Made by a program: the position numbers and the translations under genes. The notes under the pieces were generated by a model that ran no database searches, was not told the origin of the DNA, and was given only the letters and a program-made list of their open reading frames with translations. From Bacteroidia bacterium (GTDB lineage Bacteria; Bacteroidota; Bacteroidia; Flavobacteriales; Flavobacteriaceae): a DNA stretch of 64,000 nucleotides. Where the stretch lies: contig JAUIMB010000003.1 of the NCBI GenBank assembly GCA_030432635.1, positions 248,001 through 312,000 of the forward strand. Direction: 5' to 3'. Every line of letters begins with the position of its first letter. Position 1 is the first letter of the stretch. Below, piece by piece: positions 27,719-34,807 of the stretch.

Positions 27719-28456
27719 TTATTGTTCATCCAGCTGGCAGGTGTAAGCATATTCGGTAGCTTCAGGTTGCACTTGTGCCAAGGCAGCAAGGCTGGATGTT
27801 TGCATCAACGAATTGTTTTTGAAAACAACATAAGATTTGCTATCATCTGTGTCGCAGCTTTCACCTTCGTTGCCACACAATGTAATCACATCGGTTTCGT
27901 AGGTGTTGTCTTTCTTCTTTAATAAGCTCACCAAGTTATGGTTGAGGTCTTCTGACTTTATAAAAATCTTATCAATTTCAGTTCCGTTTTTTACGGCTCT
28001 AACCTGGAAACGTTTGTAACCTTTATAATCGACACCAGCTTCTCCAAAAACAAATTTGACTTCTGGGTTGATTTGGCTGACCATCGTCTTTTGGGAGATG
28101 AGTCCACCCCAAATCCAGCCAATTTGTGGACCCATTTTTATTTTGTACCATCGACTTTTTATACCATTAATGGTTTGAGGTGTTTTACTTTTGGCCAACA
28201 ACCTAACGCTTGTGCCAATTTGAAGTGTAGTTAACTGTTCACATTGCGCAGAAGGGCAATCTCTTAAGGCAACATCGTCAGCCATTAAGTATTGTGTTGC
28301 CTTGGTCGCAGAGGTGGTATAGACGTCAAACTCAACTTCCTGGGTTTGTCCATAGATATCAGAGGCGATAATGAAGATGGCTAAGATCATGATTGCTTGA
28401 AAGAGTTTTGAGAATCTAGTTGCGGTTTGGTTTTTGATGTTCTTTAAAGTTTTCAT
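27719..28456 (-). CDS. exported protein with bacterial SH3-like domain
   Basis: 245 residues. An N-terminal signal or anchor segment (about 20-36) ends 'ASDIYGQTQ'. Residues about 58-125 resemble an SH3b domain: 'DVALRDCPSAQCEQLTTLQIGTSVRLL' then 'RWYKIKMGPQIGWIWGGLIS'. The C-terminal part has 'ITLCGNEGESCDTDDS', giving two cysteine pairs overall. It probably binds cell-wall or protein ligands in the periplasm. It is upstream of, and codirectional with, the histidine-kinase/LytTR pair but has its own terminator. A TATCTTTG -7 box lies upstream. Confidence 0.75.
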   Translation of the reverse strand: MKTLKNIKNQTATRFSKLFQAIMILAIFIIASDIYGQTQEVEFDVYTTSATKATQYLMADDVALRDCPSAQCEQLTTLQIGTSVRLLAKSKTPQTINGIKSRWYKIKMGPQIGWIWGGLISQKTMVSQINPEVKFVFGEAGVDYKGYKRFQVRAVKNGTEIDKIFIKSEDLNHNLVSLLKKKDNTYETDVITLCGNEGESCDTDDSKSYVVFKNNSLMQTSSLAALAQVQPEATEYAYTCQLDEQ

Positions 28457-28508
28457 AGTATACGGTTTTATGGGTTTATACTTTCACCTTTTTTGGTGTT
28501 TGATACTT

Positions 28509-28516
28509 CAAAGATA
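28509..28516 (-). promoter_or_regulatory. -7 box for the SH3-protein gene
   Basis: Minus-strand TATCTTTG fits TAnnTTTG, about 52 bases before the ATG at 28456. No -33 TTG was found at normal spacing. The rest of the 287-base gap to the tRNA holds only the tRNA terminator. Confidence 0.5.
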
Positions 28517-28705
28517 TATTGAGTTCTAACCGAAATATGAGTGCTTCTAGTATTCGTTGAAACCAAACTAGAATTCGTAATGGTTTTGGGTTTAGTGTAT
28601 CGAAGAGTCAATCAGAACAACGCTATACTTCATTGTATATGATGTTTCTGGGTGTTTATTTGTAATTTGGACAGAGTAAAATAATCACGATTAACTTTGA
28701 TGTAC

Positions 28706-28738
28706 AAAAAAAGCCCTTGCAAATGCAAAAGCTTTTTG
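28706..28738 (-). terminator. terminator downstream of the CAU tRNA
   Basis: Outer stem AAAAAGC/GCTTTTT and inner stem TTGC/GCAA, followed by a T-run on the minus strand, just beyond the tRNA 3' end. Confidence 0.7.
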
Positions 28739-28743
28739 TGATG

Positions 28744-28817
28744 TGGTCCCACTTGGGCTCGAACCAAGGACCCTCTGATTATGAGTCAGATGCTCTAACC
28801 AACTGAGCTATGGGACC
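28744..28817 (-). tRNA. tRNA with CAU anticodon (elongator Met, or Ile2 with modified C34)
   Basis: The 74-base cloverleaf is complete. Acceptor arms are GGTCCCA/TGGGACC with discriminator A, the D-arm is GCTCAGTTGGTTAGAGC, the anticodon stem TCTGA/TCAGA encloses CTCATAA, and the T-arm contains GGTTCGAGCC. The CCA end is not encoded. It is not the initiator type (G1-C72 pair present and no GGG/CCC anticodon stem). Met and lysidine-modified Ile2 cannot be separated by eye. Confidence 0.93.
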
Positions 28818-28891
28818 ATTGACTATTGTCAATCTCTCTAGGGTTAAAGAGTTTGCAATATTACTACATATTTTAAAACACTGCAAGCAAT

Positions 28892-29296
28892 TTATTCTTT
28901 TATGTCTTGGCATAACTCAATGAGAACGCCGTTTGTAGCCTTTGGGTGTAAAAATGCAATAAGCTTATTATCTGCGCCTTTTTTGGGTTGATCATGAATC
29001 ATTTTAAAGCCTTCACGTTTAAGTCGCTCGATTTCATTCTCAATGTCAGAAACCGCAAAGGCAATATGATGAATACCTTCTCCTTTTTTCTCAATGAATT
29101 TTGCAATCGGACTATCCTTTGAAGTCGCCTGTAGGAGTTCTATTTTATTTGGGCCAGCTTTAAAGAAAGAAGTCATAACACCCTCGCTTTCAACGGCCTC
29201 AATTTTATAGTGTGCTTTGCCAAAGAGCTTTCCAAATAAGGTGTTTGAAGCCTCGATATCCTTTACCGCAATACCAATGTGTTCTATTTTTTTCAT
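28892..29296 (-). CDS. mce: methylmalonyl-CoA epimerase
   Basis: 134 residues from the ATG at 29296 ('MKKIEHIGIAVKDIEASNTL'). The ORF track begins six codons earlier, within a hairpin. Two glyoxalase/VOC half-modules carry the metal ligands: His in 'IEHIGIAV', Glu in 'NKIELLQATS', His in 'GIHHIAFAVSDI' and Glu in 'GVLIELCQD'. It interconverts the methylmalonyl-CoA epimers in propionate and odd-chain or branched-chain catabolism. No mutase gene is in the window. Divergent from rbfA. Confidence 0.94.
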   Translation of the reverse strand: MKKIEHIGIAVKDIEASNTLFGKLFGKAHYKIEAVESEGVMTSFFKAGPNKIELLQATSKDSPIAKFIEKKGEGIHHIAFAVSDIENEIERLKREGFKMIHDQPKKGADNKLIAFLHPKATNGVLIELCQDIKE

Positions 29297-29371
29297 ATCT
29301 ATGGCCTGATTCATCAGGTCTCTCTTGTTTCAGCTTCCGTGAAAACGGAATTCTCATTAATAATAAATACT

Positions 29372-29379
29372 CAAAGTTA
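29372..29379 (-). promoter_or_regulatory. -7 box for mce
   Basis: Minus-strand TAACTTTG fits TAnnTTTG, about 75 bases before the mce ATG. Divergent to the rbfA box 22 bases away. Confidence 0.45.
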
Positions 29380-29400
29380 ACATATTCCTTAATTATCGCC

Positions 29401-29408
29401 TATTTTTG
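29401..29408 (+). promoter_or_regulatory. -7 box for rbfA
   Basis: TATTTTTG fits TAnnTTTG, 25 bases before the rbfA ATG. The -33 element is not evident. Confidence 0.5.
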
Positions 29409-29433
29409 CAGATGATTACTTATTGTAGTAGCT

Positions 29434-29829
29434 ATGGAAGAAACGCAAAGACAAAAAAAAATAGGAGGTATCCTTCAACAGGATCTGGCTGAGATTTTAC
29501 AAAAAGCAGCTACTGATGGTGGATTGCGTGGTGTCATTATTTCGGTGACAAAAGTAAGTGTGACAACCGACCTATCAATAGCCAAGGTGTACTTGAGCAT
29601 TTTTCCCAATAAGGAAGCAAAAGAACTCCTCAACGGGATTCGTTCTAACACGGTTTTAATTAGACACGAAATGTCTCAGCGCACTAAAAACCAATTACGT
29701 CGTATGCCTAACCTCGAATTCTTTATTGATGATTCCCTAGAATATATTGAAGGGATTGAGCGTTCCCTTAAGAGAGAGGATGACCCTATAAAAGATCAGG
29801 ACCTTTTGGATAAACGTAAAAAAAAGTAG
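29434..29829 (+). CDS. rbfA: 30S ribosome-binding factor A
   Basis: 131 residues. It binds the immature 30S subunit and is needed for 16S rRNA 5'-end processing. Typical features are 'TQRQKKIGGILQQDLAEILQ', the KH-like core 'VSVTTDLSIAKVYLSIFP' and 'IRHEMSQRTKNQLRRMPNLEFFIDDSLEY'. The C-terminal tail is charged. Its stop is followed directly by the TTG start of the permease gene, with no spacer, indicating translational coupling. Confidence 0.95.
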   Translation: MEETQRQKKIGGILQQDLAEILQKAATDGGLRGVIISVTKVSVTTDLSIAKVYLSIFPNKEAKELLNGIRSNTVLIRHEMSQRTKNQLRRMPNLEFFIDDSLEYIEGIERSLKREDDPIKDQDLLDKRKKK

Positions 29830-31032
29830 TTGAAAATTGCCTTATATATTGCTAAGCGCTATCTGTTTTCAAAAAGCAGCAATAACTCCATAAATATCAT
29901 GACCATTATTGCGGCTTCAGGAACAGTGATTGCAGCAACAGCCCTTTTTATTGTGCTTTCGGGATTTGCTGGCCTGAAAAGCTTCAGTTTGGAATTTTCT
30001 TCCTTTGTAGATCCCGATCTTAAAATGTTCCCTTCCGAAGGGAAATCTTTTTTGATCTCGAAAGACGATTCACTCGCCTTAGAAAATATCCACGGTATTC
30101 AGGTCTATGCCCAAACCATAGAAGAGCGTGTTATCTTGGAGTTTGAAAATAAGCGTCAAATCGTGACCATGAAAGGCGTAGATGCTAATTTTAGATCGGT
30201 TACTGACATCGATTCCATGATTTACTACGGAAATTGGCTTGAACACAACACAAATCAAATTGTCTCAGGTGGTGGTATTTCTAACAAATTGTCTTTTGGT
30301 GTTCTCGATTTGACAAGACATCAGAAAATATATGTGCCCAAACCTGGAAAGGGTCAAATCACATCGGTTAAAGGTGCCTTTAATTCGACAAGTGCTTATA
30401 ACATAGGCATTTTTGATATTAATGAAGAATTGAACAATGAATACATCTTTGCCAACATTGAAATGGCAAGACAGCTCTTGAATTACCAAGAAAATCAAGT
30501 CACTTCGATTGAATTTAAATTACGACCTGATGCCGATATGCCACGTGTCATTGAATCGCTTCAGAACATTTTCGGAAGTAGAATAACTATAAAGGACAGA
30601 GCGCAGCTCAACGACGCATTATATAAAATGCTCAACACAGAAAATGTTGCCGTTTACCTTATTTTCACATTGGTAATTATCATAGCACTTTTTAACGTTG
30701 TTGGAGCATTGATCATGATGATTTTGGATAAAAAGGAATCGATAAGGACGTTGTTTAATTTGGGTACCACACCAAAAAAGATCAGGCAAATTTTCTTCCT
30801 TCAGGGAAGCTTAATGACAATTTTGGCTGGTACCTTTGGTACAATTATTGGCCTCATCATTGTCTTTCTTCAAAAACAATATGAATTCATTATGTTAACC
30901 CCTTCATTGCCATATCCTGTAGAGCTAAAGCTAATAAATGTTTTTATAGTGTTATTGACCATACTTGTACTTGGAACATTAGCATCGAAGCTAGCATCCC
31001 AACGCATTACCGCACAAATGGTAAGAGGTTGA
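29830..31032 (+). CDS. FtsX-like ABC transporter permease, lipoprotein-releasing (LolC/LolE) type
   Basis: 400 residues, TTG start immediately after the rbfA stop. 'MKIALYIAKRYLFSKSSNNSINIMTIIAASGTVIAATALF' is the usual N-terminus of LolC/E-type permeases. Four membrane helices are visible: about 22-45, then a large periplasmic MacB-like domain (about 50-265), then about 275-297, 325-347 and 370-390. Such proteins extract lipoproteins from the inner membrane together with a LolD ATPase. The rbfA-permease order is common in Flavobacteria (recalled). No LolD-like ATPase is adjacent; the ATPase at 31552 is of another type. Confidence 0.88.
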   Translation: MKIALYIAKRYLFSKSSNNSINIMTIIAASGTVIAATALFIVLSGFAGLKSFSLEFSSFVDPDLKMFPSEGKSFLISKDDSLALENIHGIQVYAQTIEERVILEFENKRQIVTMKGVDANFRSVTDIDSMIYYGNWLEHNTNQIVSGGGISNKLSFGVLDLTRHQKIYVPKPGKGQITSVKGAFNSTSAYNIGIFDINEELNNEYIFANIEMARQLLNYQENQVTSIEFKLRPDADMPRVIESLQNIFGSRITIKDRAQLNDALYKMLNTENVAVYLIFTLVIIIALFNVVGALIMMILDKKESIRTLFNLGTTPKKIRQIFFLQGSLMTILAGTFGTIIGLIIVFLQKQYEFIMLTPSLPYPVELKLINVFIVLLTILVLGTLASKLASQRITAQMVRG

Positions 31033-31069
31033 CGTTTGGTAAACCCGACACCCTTTAAAAGTGTTTGAT

Positions 31070-31531
31070 ATGAATGCAGACGTTTTACTAAAACAAGACT
31101 TGATAGATCTATGCCAAGCATACGTAGATCAGCGTGTCCAAACCTTGCAAAACAGCATGCAAGATATTCAGAAGTCAATGGCTTCAGAAACCAAAAGTTC
31201 GGCTGGTGATAAGCATGAGACAGGTCGAGCAATGTTACAGCTCGAACGTGAAAAAATTGGTCAACAATTAGCGGAAGCAGAAAAACTCAATGGGATATTG
31301 TCACGAATCCCTTTAACCCAACCATCAGGCATCATTGGGTTGGGAAGCATTGTTATTACTTCACAAGCTAATTATTTTATTAGTATAAGTGCAGGAGCGT
31401 TAAAGGTTGCTGAACAAACATTCTATGCGATCTCTTCACAAACACCAATTGCTGAACTTTTATTGGGACAAACCGTAGGGAATTCCGTTGTATTTAGGAC
31501 ACAGCAGATACAAATCAAAAAGGTAAAATAA
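31070..31531 (+). CDS. conserved protein with GreA/GreB-like features
   Basis: About 153 residues from the ATG at 31070; the ORF track uses a GTG three codons earlier. The N-terminal half is a long helical segment with 'SETKSSAGDKHETGRAMLQLEREKIGQQL', as in Gre-type transcript-cleavage factors. The C-terminal half has a beta domain ending 'PIAELLLGQTVGNSVVF', similar to the Gre C-terminal FKBP-like fold. Databases often mislabel relatives as 3-oxoacyl-ACP synthase. It could interact with RNA polymerase, but this is inference from the overall pattern. Confidence 0.7.
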   Translation: MNADVLLKQDLIDLCQAYVDQRVQTLQNSMQDIQKSMASETKSSAGDKHETGRAMLQLEREKIGQQLAEAEKLNGILSRIPLTQPSGIIGLGSIVITSQANYFISISAGALKVAEQTFYAISSQTPIAELLLGQTVGNSVVFRTQQIQIKKVK

Positions 31532-31551
31532 CCGATATTGATTTTTGTTGT

Positions 31552-32463
31552 TCATTTTCTAATTTGTAGATGAACGGTTGTGCCTTTTTGCAATGCCACA
31601 GAATGTTCGAAAAACAGGGTTTGCCCTTTTCTATTGGCTTCTATTAGAAAAAAGTTTCCTTTATAATAACTGTGAACAACAGTGGCATTTAGATTTGAAT
31701 GAGCGACTGTTTCCAATTGGTTGGCATATACGATTTCACCATCTATATTATTGAATTCTCCAAAGAAGGATGCAATTAAAGCTGTTTTCGGGTTGTGATA
31801 AAGATCTTTTGGAGAACCGCTAGCTAGGATTTTATTGTTACTTAATACGATCATACGATCAGCATAGCCAAGCACATCTTCTTTATCATGGGTAGCTACG
31901 ATACATGCAATATTTTTTTGTTTTAGATATTTAAAAACACTTCGACGTAAAGACTGTTTTTTGAAATTGTCAATATGGCTAAATGGCTCATCAAGCAGTA
32001 TTATTTCTGGCTGTTTGGCTAAGGCTCTTGCCAATGCCACACGTTGTTTTTGTCCGCCAGATAAGGTTTTGACTTTAGCTTTGGAAAATGATGACAGTTC
32101 TACAACTTCAAGAAGTTCAGCAGTTCGTGCTCTTTTTTCTTCAGGAAAGAAGTTGGATAGATGTTTTCCAACATTTTCTTCAACGGAAATAAAAGGCATA
32201 AGATCAAATTCTTGAGCGACATATTTCATGAAATCATAACCAATGACCAAATTGAACTTCGGACCAAGTATTTCAGTGGTATTCCAATGTATACTTCCGG
32301 TGCCTAGATCATACTCGCCATATAATAACTTCAAGAGTGTACTTTTTCCGGAGCCACTTTCGCCAATAACGGAGACATGTTCACCTTTGTCCACCTCAAA
32401 GGAAAGGTCGCTTAAAACCGTAGTTGTATCATAAGAAAATGTAAGGTTCTTGACGCTGAGCAT
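31552..32463 (-). CDS. ABC transporter ATP-binding protein (orphan)
   Basis: 303 residues from the ATG at 32463 ('MLSVKNLTFSYDTTTVL'); the ORF track adds 11 codons. Walker A 'VIGESGSGKSTLLKLL', Q-loop 'YVAQEFDLMPFISVEEN', signature 'KTLSGGQKQRVALARAL', Walker B 'EIILLDEPFSH' and the H-loop 'CIVATHDKEDVL' are all intact. The C-terminal region after residue 215 looks TOBE-like. No permease or substrate-binding gene is adjacent, so the transported substrate and partner are unknown. Confidence 0.88.
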   Translation of the reverse strand: MLSVKNLTFSYDTTTVLSDLSFEVDKGEHVSVIGESGSGKSTLLKLLYGEYDLGTGSIHWNTTEILGPKFNLVIGYDFMKYVAQEFDLMPFISVEENVGKHLSNFFPEEKRARTAELLEVVELSSFSKAKVKTLSGGQKQRVALARALAKQPEIILLDEPFSHIDNFKKQSLRRSVFKYLKQKNIACIVATHDKEDVLGYADRMIVLSNNKILASGSPKDLYHNPKTALIASFFGEFNNIDGEIVYANQLETVAHSNLNATVVHSYYKGNFFLIEANRKGQTLFFEHSVALQKGTTVHLQIRK

Positions 32464-32474
32464 TTTGGCTAATA

Positions 32475-32515
32475 AAACAAGACCTACAAGGAGCACTACC
32501 CTGTAGGTCTTGTTT
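32475..32515 (-). terminator. long hairpin after the prolyl oligopeptidase gene
   Basis: Perfect 14-pair stem with arms AAACAAGACCTACA and TGTAGGTCTTGTTT around a 13-base loop. It lies between the POP stop (32534) and the ABC ATPase start. Only a modest T-run follows. Its arms resemble the palindromic elements at 9397 and 55314. Confidence 0.7.
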
Positions 32516-32533
32516 AGTTATTATTAAAAAGGG

Positions 32534-34711
32534 TTACCCTTTGACTTCTTTTTTTGTTTTACTTGGCAATACATCAAATCCCATGTTATACAGTGTAAAT
32601 CCGAAGATATCAGCATATTGTTCTATGGTTTTACTCACAGGTGTACCAGCTCCATGACCAGCATCGGTTTCTATACGAATAAGTGTAGGGTTGCTTCCTG
32701 ATTGTTTGTCTTGTAGCTCTGCAGCAAATTTAAAACTATGTGCAGGAACAACACGATCATCATGGTCTCCTGTTGTGACTAGAGTTGCAGGATATTCTAC
32801 CCCTTCCTTAACATTGTGAACAGGTGAATATCCTTTTAGATATTCAAACATTTCTTTGTTGTCATCGGCTGTTCCATAATCATAAGCCCAACCAGCACCA
32901 GCAGTAAAAGTATGATAGCGCAACATGTCTAATACACCTACGGCAGGCAGTGCGACTTTCATCAAGTCTGGACGCTGAGTCATTGTAGCACCAACTAATA
33001 ATCCACCATTGGAGCCTCCTCTGATGGCAAGATAATCGCTAGAAGTATATTTATTATCGATAAGATATTCAGCTGCAGCAATAAAGTCATCAAACACGTT
33101 TTGTTTTTTCAATTGTGTTCCAGCATTATGCCAAGCTTTTCCGTATTCTCCACCACCACGAAGGTTGGGAACAGCGTAGACACCACCTTGTTCCATCCAA
33201 ACAGCATTTGCGATACTAAATGAAGGTGTTAAACTGACATTGAATCCACCATAACCATAAAGAATAGTTGGGTTTTTTCCGTTAAGTTCAATCCCTTTTT
33301 TGTGGGTAATGATCATTGGGACTTTCGTTCCATCTTTTGAATTATAAAAGACTTGTTTGCTTTCATAATCTTCAGGATTGAAATCGATTGCTGGTTTTCT
33401 GTATAGTTCAGAAGTACCGTTCCCAATATCGTATTTGTAGATGCTTCCAGGAGTGACATAGTTTGTGAATGAATAGTACAAATGCTTTTCTTCTTTTTTT
33501 GCACCAAAACCACCAGCACTTCCCACACCTGGTAATTTTACTTCTCTTATAAGCTTACCGTTATAGTCATACTGTAAAACTTTTGAAACGGCATCGACCA
33601 TATATTCAGCGAAGAAATAACCGCCTCCTGTCGATGGACTCAATACATTTTCTGTTTCTGGAATAAAATCCACCCAGTTTTCAGGACTAGGATTTGACGC
33701 ATCGACCGTTACAATTTTTTGGTTAGGTGCATTCATGTTTGTTACCAAGAACAATTTACTGCCTACGTTTTCAATGGGATAAGTATCAGTGTCAGTGTGG
33801 TCTAAAACCGTAACAAAACTACTGTTTGGATTGTTCAGGTCTTTCATAAAAAGCTTGTTTCCTGAGGTAGAAACACTAGCCGAAATAAATAAGTAGTTAT
33901 TGTCTTCAGAAACCGTTGCACCAACGTAACGGTGTTTTTCGGCTGCCGTGCCTCCAAAAACCAATTTATCTTCTTTTTGGGAAGTGCCCAATTTGTGGTA
34001 ATATACTTTGTGCTGATCTGTTTTTGCAGACAACTCACTGCCTTTCGGTTTATCGTAACTAGAGTAGTAAAAACCTTCATTTTTATACCAAGACATTCCA
34101 CTAAATTTGATGTCTACTAGCGTGTCTTCAACAATTTCCATGCGTTCGGTATCCATGACTAAAATCTTTCTCCAATCACTACCTCCTTCTGAAATGCTAT
34201 AAGCAAGCATCTTTCCGTTTTTAGAAAAACTTGCGCCTCCCAAGGAAATGGTACCATCTTTTTTGAAGGTGTTAGGGTCTAAAAACACTTTTGCTGTACT
34301 AGGATCGTCTCCTGTTTTGTAACGATAGATCACATATTGGTTTTGGAGTCCATCATTTTTATAAAAGTAAGTGTAATCGCCTTCCTTAAATGGAGAGCCT
34401 ACTTTTTCATAATTCCAAAGCTTAGATAGGCGGTCTTTTAATTCTTCTCGATAAGGAATGTTATCTAAGTATCCGAAAGTGGCTTCATTTTGTGTTCCAA
34501 CCCATGCTTCGGTTTCTGCACTTCGGTCATCCTCCAACCAACGGTAAGGATCTTTTACTTCAGTCCCAAAATAGTTGGTAACGGTATCTACTTTTTTTGT
34601 ATCAGGATAGTTGACCACGATGTCTCTTTTAGTTTCATTAGAAGTTTCTGTTTCTTTTTTGCAAGCGCTGAAGGCTACAAGCACAATAAATAACAATGAC
34701 ATTTTTTTCAT
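32534..34711 (-). CDS. prolyl oligopeptidase family serine peptidase (S9A), lipoprotein
   Basis: 725 residues with a lipoprotein signal (lipobox FSAC). The N-terminal region starts '[30 protein letters not shown]', the standard S9A opening. A seven-bladed propeller follows (about 110-445) and then the alpha/beta-hydrolase domain. The catalytic triad is visible: Ser567 in '[12 protein letters not shown]', Asp near 652 in '[12 protein letters not shown]' and His686 in 'DAGHGAG'. It cleaves proline-containing peptides, here probably in the periplasm. The promoter upstream is well formed. Confidence 0.95.
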   Translation of the reverse strand: MKKMSLLFIVLVAFSACKKETETSNETKRDIVVNYPDTKKVDTVTNYFGTEVKDPYRWLEDDRSAETEAWVGTQNEATFGYLDNIPYREELKDRLSKLWNYEKVGSPFKEGDYTYFYKNDGLQNQYVIYRYKTGDDPSTAKVFLDPNTFKKDGTISLGGASFSKNGKMLAYSISEGGSDWRKILVMDTERMEIVEDTLVDIKFSGMSWYKNEGFYYSSYDKPKGSELSAKTDQHKVYYHKLGTSQKEDKLVFGGTAAEKHRYVGATVSEDNNYLFISASVSTSGNKLFMKDLNNPNSSFVTVLDHTDTDTYPIENVGSKLFLVTNMNAPNQKIVTVDASNPSPENWVDFIPETENVLSPSTGGGYFFAEYMVDAVSKVLQYDYNGKLIREVKLPGVGSAGGFGAKKEEKHLYYSFTNYVTPGSIYKYDIGNGTSELYRKPAIDFNPEDYESKQVFYNSKDGTKVPMIITHKKGIELNGKNPTILYGYGGFNVSLTPSFSIANAVWMEQGGVYAVPNLRGGGEYGKAWHNAGTQLKKQNVFDDFIAAAEYLIDNKYTSSDYLAIRGGSNGGLLVGATMTQRPDLMKVALPAVGVLDMLRYHTFTAGAGWAYDYGTADDNKEMFEYLKGYSPVHNVKEGVEYPATLVTTGDHDDRVVPAHSFKFAAELQDKQSGSNPTLIRIETDAGHGAGTPVSKTIEQYADIFGFTLYNMGFDVLPSKTKKEVKG

Positions 34712-34739
34712 AATAACGGCTGTCTAGGTTTAGTGATTT

Positions 34740-34771
34740 CAAAAATAACCAAAAAAGCCTCTACAACTCAA
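34740..34771 (-). promoter_or_regulatory. promoter of the prolyl oligopeptidase gene
   Basis: On the minus strand TTG (34769-34771), a 21-base spacer and TATTTTTG (34740-34747) fit the Bacteroidetes -33/-7 pattern. It overlaps the terminator hairpin of the upstream gene. Confidence 0.6.
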
Positions 34772-34787
34772 TTGTAAAGGCTTTTTT
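34751..34787 (-). terminator. terminator of the 797-residue FG-GAP protein gene
   Basis: Stem AAAAAAGCCT/AGGCTTTTTT continued by TACAA/TTGTA with one mismatch and a 5-base loop. Strong minus-strand T-run. Confidence 0.85.
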
Positions 34788-34807
34788 AAGATATTGTTAA
34801 GAGGGTT

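Noticed and set aside
30870-31232. 120-codon minus-strand ORF spanning two genes
   Set aside because: Antisense to the permease and the GreA-like gene; it crosses their boundary and has no signature.
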